Assembly: GCA_001787855.1 (NCBI GenBank)
Contig: MFYY01000073.1
Coordinates: forward strand, 909 to 37,655
Reading direction: 5' to 3'
DNA length: 36,747 nt
DNA from: Candidatus Riflebacteria bacterium GWC2_50_8
GTDB lineage: Bacteria > Muiribacteriota > Ozemobacteria > Ozemobacterales > Ozemobacteraceae
Shown piece by piece: positions 1-8,063 of this stretch; position 1 is the stretch's first letter; each line of letters opens with the position of its first letter. Made by a program: the position numbers and the translations under genes. The notes under the pieces were generated by a model. That model was not told the DNA's origin. It saw only the letters and a list, made by a program, of their open reading frames with translations, and ran no database searches.

Positions 1-1608
1 GACCGACGAATGTGGAAACACATTGAGTTCGAGATCTTTGCAGACCGAGCACCAGTCCGCTCTGAAATCAACAAAAACAGTTTTGCCGGTTTGTGCTGCC
101 TCGGCAAGAGCCTGTTTTAGATCGTGAAGCCAGAAAATTTCGGCCATATCACTTTGTTTCTCAGCAGCTGATTTTGGCAGGCACAGGCAACCCCATTGTG
201 ACGCCGCGCTTATGGCGAAAGCACAGGCTACCGCTACGGCGACTACCCCAAAGCTTTTTAACACGCGTGGCTGCATTTCGGCGGTATCTGGAACATTGGT
301 AAACAGGCCGAGGAATGCGGCAAATGCGGCAAGTAACGCGGCAATGCCAAGTTCAGCCCATGCCACGCCAACCAGTGGCTTTGCAAAGTAAATCGCGGCG
401 GCGAGCAGTAGAAATCCGTAAAATTCTTTAACCCGGTTCATCCATTCACCGGCTCTTGGCAATGCATTCATCGATCCCGAAAATGCTCCAATCAGAAGCA
501 ACGGAACGCTCATTCCCCAGGCAAAAAGAAGCAGCATAAAAAAGCCGAGGATCTGACTACCGGTAGATGCAATAAAAGCGAGGATTCCAGCCAGTGGTGC
601 CGCAACGCAAGGTGAAGCCATGAGTCCTGACACCATGCCCATGAAGAAAATGCCGACCGGGCCAGTTTTCTTGATGTTGCCCAGTCTGGTGCGCAGCCCG
701 GCTGGCGCCTGAATAAGGATCAGGTCGAACATTGAAAGAGCGAGCAGAAAAAAGATGATTGAGATCAGTCCCTGAAAGAGGCCCCCCTGAATGAAGCCAC
801 GTATTTGCGCGCCAAAAGTGGCGGCCGCCAGGCCGAGCAGGGCATAAGTAAGCGAAAGACCGGCTACATAAGTGGTTGACAGTGCAAGGCCCTTCGAGAA
901 GCTGACGTTTTCGTTGCGGCTTCCAATGATGGAAAGTGTGATCGGAATCATTGGGTAAACGCAAGGTGTGAGGCTGACCAGCAATCCGCCAAGAAAAGCC
1001 AGCAGCAGAACCCAGTATATGCCTTTGCTGGCAAGGGCTGCCGAAAAATCAACGGTTTCCTGTGACATTTCGACATTTATTGGAGCGGTATCGGTTGTTT
1101 TATTTCGGGATTCTGCCGTTGCTGCCTGTATTGATGCAGAGGTAGCAACAGAAGATGCCTGCGACTCGCCGGGAGTTGCAAGCGGCTGCAGTGGCGGATC
1201 AAAGGTCAGGGTGAATTTTTTAGTCGCCGGCATGAAGCAGGTCAGGGTGGTGCAGCCCTGATAGCCGAGAGAGAGCTCAAAAGAGCTTAGCGGTGCGCTG
1301 GCAAGCATCTGAATGCTGATCTGATGATTCCCAGCCGGGTAGATCTCGACCATATCTTCGCCAAAAGGATCTTTTTTTTCGGTAACCGGCGGCCATTCTA
1401 TTTTGAGAGCACCACTCGAAGTCTTAAGACTGAGCTGATTGCGATAAAGCATGTGTTGAGGCGCTACGCGCATCTCGACTATAATGGTTCCCTGCTGATG
1501 ATCGCTTATCCTGGCCGAAAAATTGAAGTTTGGATCAAAGCTCGCCAATGCGCTAATACTTAACAGCAGCAACGAAGAGAGCAGGAAGATTGCTTTAAAA
1601 CGGTTCAT
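1..1608 (-). CDS. dsbD: Thiol:disulfide interchange protein DsbD, C-terminus cut by window edge
   Basis: DsbD carries electrons from cytoplasmic thioredoxin across the inner membrane to periplasmic reductases. My translation gives 536 residues from ATG 1608, with AGGAGG six bases upstream, and it is still open at base 1. A signal peptide (MNRFKAIFLLSSLLLLS) precedes an N-terminal DsbD-alpha-like domain with a C119/C124 pair; the spacing is CX4C, one residue tighter than the E. coli CX5C. A proline/serine linker leads to the CcdA-like membrane domain, where the conserved pair sits in LTPCVYPMIP (C216) and MASPCVAAP (C334). The last visible part is the start of a periplasmic thioredoxin-like domain with DWCSVCK (C520/C523). 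All three redox pairs are therefore present. It is the last visible gene of the minus-strand cluster and starts 15 bases after nadK. Only the C-terminal end of the thioredoxin domain is missing, and that is because of the window, not a mutation. Confidence 0.95.
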   Translation of the reverse strand, partial: MNRFKAIFLLSSLLLLSISALASFDPNFNFSARISDHQQGTIIVEMRVAPQHMLYRNQLSLKTSSGALKIEWPPVTEKKDPFGEDMVEIYPAGNHQISIQMLASAPLSSFELSLGYQGCTTLTCFMPATKKFTLTFDPPLQPLATPGESQASSVATSASIQAATAESRNKTTDTAPINVEMSQETVDFSAALASKGIYWVLLLAFLGGLLVSLTPCVYPMIPITLSIIGSRNENVSFSKGLALSTTYVAGLSLTYALLGLAAATFGAQIRGFIQGGLFQGLISIIFFLLALSMFDLILIQAPAGLRTRLGNIKKTGPVGIFFMGMVSGLMASPCVAAPLAGILAFIASTGSQILGFFMLLLFAWGMSVPLLLIGAFSGSMNALPRAGEWMNRVKEFYGFLLLAAAIYFAKPLVGVAWAELGIAALLAAFAAFLGLFTNVPDTAEMQPRVLKSFGVVAVAVACAFAISAASQWGCLCLPKSAAEKQSDMAEIFWLHDLKQALAEAAQTGKTVFVDFRADWCSVCKDLELNVFPHSSV

Positions 1609-1622
1609 TGAGTGCCTCCTGG

Positions 1623-2486
1623 TCAGCCCCACTTCATTTTCTTGCGTAGGACTTCGAAAAAATTTCTTGATTTAAAAACAACTACGCGACCCAGTTCCTG
1701 AGCCCGGGTTATTTCGACCTCATCGCCATCCTGGAGTTGAAAACTCTCCTGCCCGTCGAGAACCAGGTCTACTTTTGAATGTCTGCAGTCCAGAAGGGCG
1801 TTGAGCGTTTCCTGGTCTGAGGTGATTACTGGTCTGGCACTGAGAGTGTGGCAGTTGAGGGGACACAGGATTATGACATTGACCCATGGTGGCACAATGG
1901 GGCCGCCGGCTGAAAGGGAGTATGCGGTAGATCCGGTGGGAGTCGAGAAAATGAGGCCATCGCCATGATAGGTGTTCACCAGACAGCCTGAAATAGAGAC
2001 TTTGATGTTAATGACTCTCAACATTGGCTCTTTTTGAATGACGACATCGTTAAGTGCGATGCCGCAAAAGACCTTATGATTGTCACGTTTGACTCTGGCC
2101 TGCAGCATCATGCGGTTTTCAATCTTAAAATGTCCGTCACGAATCTTTTCGAGCGTGTTGATGGCATTTTTGGGTTCTTCGAGAGTCAGAAATCCGAGAT
2201 GTCCAAGATTGATGCCGGCAATTGGCAGGCCGTCAGCGGCAAAGGCACGTGCCGTCTGAAGAATGGAGCCATCGCCGCCCAAAACAACTATCAATTCTAC
2301 TTCGGCGGCCATGTCTTTCGGGTCGAGGCCCAGTTCTGGTCTGCCAATCTGTTTTGCCATCCGCCTGGTGAGACGGGCGCTGATACCATTGTCTTCGGAC
2401 CATTTCAAAAGAGTTATCAGAAGCGGCGGCAGTGACTCGCGGGTCGGATGGCAGATAAAAGCCAGTTTTCTGATGGGCTTTTTCAT
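1623..2486 (-). CDS. nadK: NAD kinase
   Basis: This cytoplasmic enzyme phosphorylates NAD to NADP, the only route to NADP. The 287 residues match the usual length of about 290. Family motifs are in order: GGDGS at residues 70-74, the NAD-binding GINLGHLGFLT, LNDVVI (the NE/D-type motif), NTYHGDGLIFSTPTGSTAYS, and a C-terminal region with SARPVIT and VLDGQ. The ATG lies three bases after the TGA of the upstream TPR gene and has no clear Shine-Dalgarno, so translation is probably coupled. The stretch after GGPIV (PPWVNVIILCPLNCHTLS) varies from the common form but stays in frame and ends in the expected SARP. NADPH feeds thioredoxin reductase, so the link to dsbD downstream makes sense, though that functional link is inferred. 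Confidence 0.95.
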   Translation of the reverse strand: MKKPIRKLAFICHPTRESLPPLLITLLKWSEDNGISARLTRRMAKQIGRPELGLDPKDMAAEVELIVVLGGDGSILQTARAFAADGLPIAGINLGHLGFLTLEEPKNAINTLEKIRDGHFKIENRMMLQARVKRDNHKVFCGIALNDVVIQKEPMLRVINIKVSISGCLVNTYHGDGLIFSTPTGSTAYSLSAGGPIVPPWVNVIILCPLNCHTLSARPVITSDQETLNALLDCRHSKVDLVLDGQESFQLQDGDEVEITRAQELGRVVVFKSRNFFEVLRKKMKWG

Positions 2487-2489
2487 TTA

Positions 2490-3683
2490 TCAGTTGGGCG
2501 GGAATATCTGGTAGTAATTTCTTCCAGACCTGATTGATGCGGCAACGCTTCTTGCGGCCAGACCATAAACGGTTCCGCGATGTTTTTCGGTAACATCATC
2601 GAGAATCTGGAGCGCTGCGTCTTTCTGCCCCTTCTTGAAGTAGAGATTGGCAAGAAGTAGTCTGGCATCGAGATTGCCCGGTTCGTATTTCAGGCAATTG
2701 CGCAGAGAACTGACAGCCGGGTCGGTTTCGCCGAGTCTGAACAGGGTGTCTGCCAGCTGAAAATGCGCCTCAGCCCATCTCGGATAAAGAATTACCACCT
2801 GCTCAAAAGATTTTAGAGCATCAAGGTAGTTGCGGCTGAGTTTTGAACGCATGCCGTTGTTGAATTCGCTGAACACGTTGGTGACTTCGGCGCCGGCCGA
2901 AGAGCTCAAACCATGTTTGCTGCACTCGACATCGTCTGATTTCCAGGTGTATTCCCCCGCATTCGGGCAAACTGGCGCGGCAGTGAGAAATTTTTCGGCA
3001 ACGAGTGCAGTCAGTGAAAATTCGGATTTGCGGGTCAGGTTGGCAGCAATGAAACTCGTTTGCGCACGCTTTATTGCAGACATGCTGTGATAACATTCCT
3101 GCTTGTCCTTGATTTCGATAAAGTAGCTGGCTTCAAGAACTTTCTTCTCGGTTGGGGCAGGTTTTACCATGACTGGCGCTTCTGGAGCGTCTTTGGCCGC
3201 TGGGCGCGACTGTCTGGTCAGCAAAGGTAACGCGCGGCGCTCTGGCTGTAGAGTGCGTTCAACAGAATTGAGAGAGGTTCTGGCGTAGCGGTCTTCCGGG
3301 TCGAGTTGTAAAACCGTAATGAAAATAGAGCGTGCCTCGGCTAGTCTTCCCTGACGTGCCAGCAGGGCTGCTTTGAGGTTCATCAGTCTGGTGTTGCGAG
3401 GATTGAGCTGCAGTCCGGTTCGAATGGCTTTTTCAGCTGCCTCTATATTGTTTTTGCGTGCTTCGGAAAGCGCCATGAGATAGTAGGTGTCAGATCTGGG
3501 GGCTCGTTTGTGCCCTTCGAGCAGGTCTCTTACCGTGACTTCAGAGTCTGGTGGCTGAAAATCCTGGGCATTAGAAGCTGAACAAAGCGTCATCATAAAC
3601 AGAACTGCTGTAATGATCTGATAAACAGCCGTTGAAAAGCTTACGCTGCCTGGATGTTGGTTCCTGTTGATAAGGCTTTTCAT
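2490..3683 (-). CDS. Secreted TPR protein with an embedded pilin-like cysteine segment
   Basis: The protein has 397 residues if started at the ATG at 3683, whose A is shared with the stop of the upstream gene (TGATG). A TTG one codon earlier is possible but less likely. A long N-region and a hydrophobic stretch ending LCSASNAQ look like a signal peptide. TPR-type helices lie at about residues 55-140 (NPRNTRLMNLKAALLARQGR) and again at 275-385 (YPRWAEAHFQLADTLFRLG). Between them, after a Pro/Lys-rich linker, residues 197-258 carry CYHSMSAIKRAQ, then CPNAGEYTW, then CSKHG. That pattern resembles the C-terminal part of type II/IV pseudopilin-like proteins, without the N-terminal pilin helix. The function is unknown; a periplasmic scaffold is inferred. 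It belongs to the cluster with the zinc-ribbon TPR gene, nadK and dsbD. Confidence 0.8.
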   Translation of the reverse strand: MKSLINRNQHPGSVSFSTAVYQIITAVLFMMTLCSASNAQDFQPPDSEVTVRDLLEGHKRAPRSDTYYLMALSEARKNNIEAAEKAIRTGLQLNPRNTRLMNLKAALLARQGRLAEARSIFITVLQLDPEDRYARTSLNSVERTLQPERRALPLLTRQSRPAAKDAPEAPVMVKPAPTEKKVLEASYFIEIKDKQECYHSMSAIKRAQTSFIAANLTRKSEFSLTALVAEKFLTAAPVCPNAGEYTWKSDDVECSKHGLSSSAGAEVTNVFSEFNNGMRSKLSRNYLDALKSFEQVVILYPRWAEAHFQLADTLFRLGETDPAVSSLRNCLKYEPGNLDARLLLANLYFKKGQKDAALQILDDVTEKHRGTVYGLAARSVAASIRSGRNYYQIFPPN

Positions 3684-6016
3684 CAACTTGTCCTTGCCAG
3701 TCGGCGGCGCATCAATTCTGCCCAGCTGATCATGTCTGGTTCGGCATTTGATGCGGCAACAAAGGTGAATTCCTTGAGAGCCCGTGGTGCCAGTCCTTTA
3801 GCAAAATAGATTTTGCCGAGCAGGAAATGTACCCGGGGATCTTCTGGAACGAGTTTCTGTGCGATTACTGCATGGCGTAGCGCTTCGTTGAGAAAGCCAA
3901 GATTGAGGTTGGCCTGAACGAGAAACAAATGCGTATCAGCGTTTTCAGGCTGCAATTTAAGGATTTCACGATAACATCGCATGGCCATCTTAAGCTTGCC
4001 GCGTTTGCGAAGCAGTTCAGCGTAGGCCATCAGACCGGGCACATATTCAGGGTTGATTGCGAGCAGGCGCTGATAAGCCATCATGGCGTCGTCAGTCCGT
4101 TCCATGGTTTCGAAGGCGCGCCCCATATCAAGATAAGAATCGAGATCGCCAGGGGACTTTTCGAGAGCTTCACGTCGTGTATCGATGACGCGCTGGCAGC
4201 TGGTTTCGATCTTTTTCTGAACGGCCTTAAGATTGCTGGCTATCTGCGGATCTGTATAATCAAAGCTGGCAGCCTTTTTGAATGCTTTCAAGGCTTCTTC
4301 GTAAGCTTTCTGGTTAGACAGCAGTATGCCGATGTTGTTCCAGATGCCGGCCTGATCTGGAGCGCTTGTTGATGCTCTGATAAATGCTGAGACGGCCTTA
4401 TCAGGGTGTTTGTCGACCTGATAGAGTTTGCCGAGTTCCAGCCAGGCTTCGTAACTGGCGGCCGGGTTCTCGGTGAGCTTCTCAAGCAAAGCAATTGCTT
4501 CTATGCTGCGATTCTGCTTGATCATGGCTATTGCCTTTAAAAAGGCACCTTCGCAGTGATCAGGTTCAAGACGCAGAACTTCATTCATAAGAACCTCGAT
4601 CTCGGCATAGTCTTCAAGTCGGCGCAAAACGCGACCCAGCGAGATCATGGTTTCGACACGCGGATGAAACTGGCGTGCCAGGGCTTCTTGAAAGAGTTCT
4701 GCTGAACGTTCAAACATTTCTTTTGCCGCCAGTACTTCGCCCAGTCGTTCCAGCACAAATGGGTCGTCAGGTTTGAGGCTGAGCGCCTGAGAATAAGCAG
4801 CTATTGCCAGTTCATGCTGACGGTTTTGCTGGTAGAGCTGGCCAAGCTTGCTGTGTCCGTATGAATCGGTCGGATGCAGGATGGTGGCGCGTTTAATCTC
4901 CATAAGGGCCAGCGAGGTCTCACCGAGTTCGCGATAGATCATGCCAAGCTGGTAATGAGCGTATGGGTCATCCGGCGAGAGTTGAATACATTTCTGCAGC
5001 AGATCGCGTGCCTCGCCGATGTTGTCAGCGCCTCTTTCCAGGGTGCCGAGCTGATAGTAAGCCTTTGACATGAAGCGATTAAGTTCAAGCGCCTTCAAAA
5101 AAGCTTTTTTGGCCGCATCGACATTACCGTGCCGGCGCAGGAGAATGCCGTGATAGAGATAAACTTCGGCGATTTCCGGCTCAAATTTGATGCATTGTTC
5201 GAGGTTCTCAAGCGCCAGATTGATTTCGCCGCGTTCTTCGTGCAGCTGCGCCAGCTTCATTAACAGAGCATAATTTTCAGGGGAACGTTTGATTTTGTCT
5301 CTGGTTGCAATGATCTCTTTTTCGATGCCATCGGCAAGAAACTCAGCGAGAGTCTCATATTTGGGTTTGCTTTGAGATTCTGAAACTTGTTCGGTGGCGG
5401 TCTCAGCAGATTCAATCGCTGACCCCTTTTCTGAAGCAGTTTGCAGGCTTACTTCGTCAGGTTGAGCAGCATGCGTACTTTTTTCAAGTTCCCTTTCGAG
5501 TTCTTCAAAAGATTCGCCAGTATGTGGCAGAGACTTTGAATAACTCTCTGGAAATACTTCGGCCGACTTTGCCGCTGCTGTCGGCGTTTCGATCTCGCTA
5601 TCCTCAATTACCCAGAAGGTGATTTCGACGAGGCCCCACAGCGCGATAATGCCGCTGACAAGGCCTGTTGCGAGCAGAATGAACGGGTGGCCGCTTAAAA
5701 TCTGGCTGATGTAGAGCAGCGCAAAGATGAATCCACCGAGAACTACCTTAAGAAAAGCGTCCTTGGGGTAATGAGTCGTAAACGGATTTTTTACTGGCTT
5801 TTCATACATTTCGGCAACAGGATCGCCGGTCTTCTGCTGAAAAAGCTTGGGATCGTTCTTTTCATTAAGAATACGTCCGCATTGATTGCACACTGCTGCA
5901 GAAATCGGGTTTCTGCCAGTGCACTGGGGGCATACCACCTGGAGGGTTCGGTTGCATGCAACACAACTCAGCGAATCTTCATTGTTTACGGCACCACAAC
6001 TTTGACAATTAACCAT
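3683..6016 (-). CDS. Double zinc-ribbon, membrane-anchored TPR repeat protein
   Basis: The protein has 777 residues from ATG 6016, which lies two bases after the TGA of the upstream gene. The N-terminus has two back-to-back zinc ribbons, each CX2C-X10-CX2C (C4/C7/C18/C21 and C29/C32/C43/C46). Two hydrophobic helices follow at about 88-107 and 111-137, then a Ser/Glu-rich linker to about residue 225. The rest is a long TPR array with repeated motifs such as AEVYLYHGILLRRHGN, AYYQLGTLERGADN and AHYQLGMIYRELGE. The ribbons are probably cytosolic, and with two helices the TPR part would return to the cytosol; this topology is inferred. The role is probably a protein-interaction scaffold. No enzyme motif was seen. 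It is not related by sequence to any named pathway that I recognise. Confidence 0.85.
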   Translation of the reverse strand: MVNCQSCGAVNNEDSLSCVACNRTLQVVCPQCTGRNPISAAVCNQCGRILNEKNDPKLFQQKTGDPVAEMYEKPVKNPFTTHYPKDAFLKVVLGGFIFALLYISQILSGHPFILLATGLVSGIIALWGLVEITFWVIEDSEIETPTAAAKSAEVFPESYSKSLPHTGESFEELERELEKSTHAAQPDEVSLQTASEKGSAIESAETATEQVSESQSKPKYETLAEFLADGIEKEIIATRDKIKRSPENYALLMKLAQLHEERGEINLALENLEQCIKFEPEIAEVYLYHGILLRRHGNVDAAKKAFLKALELNRFMSKAYYQLGTLERGADNIGEARDLLQKCIQLSPDDPYAHYQLGMIYRELGETSLALMEIKRATILHPTDSYGHSKLGQLYQQNRQHELAIAAYSQALSLKPDDPFVLERLGEVLAAKEMFERSAELFQEALARQFHPRVETMISLGRVLRRLEDYAEIEVLMNEVLRLEPDHCEGAFLKAIAMIKQNRSIEAIALLEKLTENPAASYEAWLELGKLYQVDKHPDKAVSAFIRASTSAPDQAGIWNNIGILLSNQKAYEEALKAFKKAASFDYTDPQIASNLKAVQKKIETSCQRVIDTRREALEKSPGDLDSYLDMGRAFETMERTDDAMMAYQRLLAINPEYVPGLMAYAELLRKRGKLKMAMRCYREILKLQPENADTHLFLVQANLNLGFLNEALRHAVIAQKLVPEDPRVHFLLGKIYFAKGLAPRALKEFTFVAASNAEPDMISWAELMRRRLARTS

Positions 6017-6018
6017 TA

Positions 6019-6420
6019 TCAGTGTCTGCTCTCCTCAAAGTGATGATCGATTATGCTCCAGGTGCTGCTGATATTGTATTCTATCGGGTCTTTGTCCTCT
6101 TCAAGGAATCTGCCATTGTGCGGGACAACCTGACCAATGTGGCGCAGAGGCTGGTATGCCTGAAAAGATTCGATACAGCAGTGGTCCCAGCTGATTACCA
6201 GCAGGCCATCGTCATAACCCTCGAGCAGGGGGGAATTATCGAGATTGGTAAGAAAGTGTTCTTTCAGTCCCGGGTCTACAGCATTTACGGCGTCCCAGAA
6301 TTCGTTGGTGCTCCTGGCTCCCTCCGCTATTGCCCACATGACAGAAGAGATTGAAGCTGATGGGATATGCCCGGAGGATGCATGACCGTTTTCTGACATT
6401 ATGAGTCTGATAACGCTCAC
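6019..6420 (-). CDS. Hypothetical protein, 133 aa
   Basis: I do not recognise this protein. It starts with GTG at 6420 inside GTGA, overlapping the stop of the preceding membrane-protein gene by four bases; its own stop lies two bases before the zinc-ribbon TPR start, which argues for a real, coupled gene. An internal ATG at codon 8 is an alternative start. The sequence is acidic and soluble-looking, with no signal peptide or membrane helix. It has a central SWDHCCIESFQAY segment and a histidine-rich C-terminus (IIDHHFEESRH). The HCC and DHH residues could bind metal, but no family pattern is complete. Confidence 0.7.
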   Translation of the reverse strand: MSVIRLIMSENGHASSGHIPSASISSVMWAIAEGARSTNEFWDAVNAVDPGLKEHFLTNLDNSPLLEGYDDGLLVISWDHCCIESFQAYQPLRHIGQVVPHNGRFLEEDKDPIEYNISSTWSIIDHHFEESRH

Positions 6421-6839
6421 TGGTAATGCTCCGGGGTTTCTGAGTCATTTTTCTCTGAATCAATTGACCCATTTTCGTTCTCCTGCTCAGATTCATGCGC
6501 TTCCCGCCAGAAAAGTGCCAGCGGTTCCCCCATGATTGCACCGAGCAGGGCCATTATAAAAACAACTAGGTAGGCTGTCTCAAAATCGATGAAGTAAAAC
6601 ACCAGTGGTCCAACCAGCAGGCCGGTGAACATTCCGGCCATGCAACCGATAATGGTTGATTCATACACCGAAATGAACGCGCCAAGAGCTGAACCAAGAA
6701 AAAGGCCCATAAGTGAGTATTGAGGTGCAACATTGCCGGCCAGAACTGCACCGATCGAGCCAAAGGCTACGACCAGCGTACAGACCATGGCGTAAACCAT
6801 AAGTCGGGTTGTCTGTCTTGGCGAGGCAAGCATGCTCAT
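6417..6839 (-). CDS. Small four-helix membrane protein with acidic tail
   Basis: The protein has 140 residues. After a short positively charged N-terminus (SPRQTTR) there are four hydrophobic stretches, at about residues 13-34, 42-60, 62-82 and 86-108. Glycine is frequent in them (LMGLFLGSALGAF, GCMAGMFTGLLVG), which suggests tight helix packing. The last 30 residues are very acidic and polar (ESEQENENGSIDSEKNDSE) and probably lie in the cytosol. I recognise no family. The gene starts four bases after the stop of the secreted-protein gene and overlaps the next gene by four bases, so it is part of the same operon. Transport or channel function cannot be claimed from this sequence. Confidence 0.75.
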   Translation of the reverse strand: MSMLASPRQTTRLMVYAMVCTLVVAFGSIGAVLAGNVAPQYSLMGLFLGSALGAFISVYESTIIGCMAGMFTGLLVGPLVFYFIDFETAYLVVFIMALLGAIMGEPLALFWREAHESEQENENGSIDSEKNDSETPEHYQ

Positions 6840-6843
6840 ATAA

Positions 6844-7491
6844 TCAGGGTTTCAAGATGGTCTTTTCGTAATAATAGTTGTTTTTGGGATTCTCGGCAAC
6901 AAAGGTGGTCATTTCGGCCAGGTAAGTGTAGCCCTCTATTGTGGCTGCTTCGCTGCAGAGTTGTCTTATTTCTGCCAGATTGCCCTGGATTTCGTTGTAG
7001 CTGTTACGAGTTTTCAGGTTGCGTGAAACCCTGATTACAGCACGCAGCTTGTTATGCAGGCTTCCTTCCGGCAGGTCGAGCAGGTCGAGTTGAGAAATAG
7101 TGTAGCCTTTGCTTTCGAGTGCAGTTCTGATGCTGGCAGCCAGCGCCTGCTTAAGTTCGTCGCTGAGCGGTTCGGCCTTGGTGGCATCTGGTGACATGTG
7201 TTCCCAGTATGAGAGAACTTCGTCGCGAATATTTTCCGAGCGGTCTTCCAGATTGGCAGACAGTGATCTGGTGCGGCCAAGTTCGTATAACTGTTCTTTG
7301 ACCTGGGTTGCTTCGTCGTTGTTGTCTGGGGCTATTTCTGGCGATTTCACCGGTGTCATGCCGCTTACATTAACGGCTTCATCGATTATTTCCTGTGAAT
7401 AACCAAGATATTTCAGGTCTCCTTCGGTTGCAAAAGCGCCGCAGGTAATCGCCAGAGTGGTTGCCAGAAAGACTGTTTTAACGTATCTCAT
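6844..7491 (-). CDS. Secreted hypothetical protein, first gene of the cluster
   Basis: The protein has 215 residues from ATG 7491, with GGAGGA five bases upstream. A clear signal peptide (MRYVKTVFLATTLAITCGAFA) points to export. The mature part is mostly helical, charged and without cysteines. It includes a segment reading YLGYSQEIIDEAVNVSG near the N-terminus and a Tyr/Asn-rich end (NPKNNYYYEK). I recognise no family. It is the first gene behind the promoter at 7523-7550 and is followed after four bases by the membrane protein, so it is probably the periplasmic member of the cluster that runs down to dsbD. Confidence 0.75.
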   Translation of the reverse strand: MRYVKTVFLATTLAITCGAFATEGDLKYLGYSQEIIDEAVNVSGMTPVKSPEIAPDNNDEATQVKEQLYELGRTRSLSANLEDRSENIRDEVLSYWEHMSPDATKAEPLSDELKQALAASIRTALESKGYTISQLDLLDLPEGSLHNKLRAVIRVSRNLKTRNSYNEIQGNLAEIRQLCSEAATIEGYTYLAEMTTFVAENPKNNYYYEKTILKP

Positions 7492-7522
7492 CAGTGTCCT
7501 CCATGAATATAAAATCGTGAGA

Positions 7523-7550
7523 ATTATAACACAGAATCAGTTGCTGCCAA
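7523..7550 (-). promoter_or_regulatory. Sigma70-like promoter for the 7491-to-1 cluster
   Basis: Read on the minus strand, TTGGCA (7545-7550) is followed by a 16-base spacer and a perfect TATAAT (7523-7528). The -10 ends about 31 bases before the ATG of the secreted-protein gene. A palindrome, CCAAGCTTGG, overlaps the -35 and could serve as an operator, though ten bases can occur by chance. Confidence 0.7.
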
Positions 7551-7561
7551 GCTTGGAATTG

Positions 7562-8062
7562 CTAAAAGTTGAGGTCGACAAAAGCCTCGCGCAGTCGCGT
7601 AAGTGTGACATTAGGGTCTTCGATGATGATTTTGGCCCCGGCAGTTATGTCTACGAATCCGAGTTCACGAGGGTATCGCGGCACGATGTGTTGGTGCAGG
7701 TGCTCTATGCTGGCTCCAGATGCCTCGCCGATATTGTAACCAACATTGTAGCCCTCGGGATGATAAACTGAATCAAGCCGGTCAAGAGAGTGACGAAGCA
7801 GCGTGTGCATTTGTTTTGATTCTTCATCGGTCAGTTCACGTGGATCTTTGATGTGTCGTAACGGGTAAAGCAGAAGGTGCCCGGCATTATATGGATATAG
7901 ATTGGCGCAGGCAGCCACTGTAGAATTTTTCCAGATGGTAAGGTTCGATACCGCCGGGTCGTCATTGATGATGGCACAGATAATACAATCTACGGAAGGA
8001 CGTCTCAGGCCGGTTATATATGCGCGCTTGTTGGGTATAAACAGCTGTTGTCGAAAGGTCAT
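7562..8062 (-). CDS. HIT-family nucleotide hydrolase/phosphorylase
   Basis: This is a histidine-triad protein of 166 residues. The active-site motif is HLHQHIVPRY (H121, H123, H125), with H123 or its neighbour expected to attack the alpha phosphate of a nucleotide substrate such as Ap4A or an AMP conjugate. An N-terminal CIIC (C26/C29) is a likely zinc half-site seen in many bacterial members. The PR after the triad resembles the Ap4A phosphorylase-like branch. I chose the ATG at 8062 because it begins one base after the stop of the upstream DUF885 gene, and the longer reading frame is only an extension into that gene. No Shine-Dalgarno stands out beyond CGAGG. It is the last gene of a two-gene operon. 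Confidence 0.9.
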   Translation of the reverse strand: MTFRQQLFIPNKRAYITGLRRPSVDCIICAIINDDPAVSNLTIWKNSTVAACANLYPYNAGHLLLYPLRHIKDPRELTDEESKQMHTLLRHSLDRLDSVYHPEGYNVGYNIGEASGASIEHLHQHIVPRYPRELGFVDITAGAKIIIEDPNVTLTRLREAFVDLNF

Positions 8063-8063
8063 T

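Noticed and set aside
557-1261. Open frames on both strands inside the 1-1608 region (557-964 minus, 968-1261 plus)
   Set aside because: They are out-of-frame shadows of dsbD, whose own frame is continuous from 1608 to base 1 and shows all three redox cysteine pairs.
3684-3686. TTG at 3686 as start of the secreted TPR gene
   Set aside because: The next codon is ATG at 3683, which forms the common TGATG stop/start overlap with the upstream gene.
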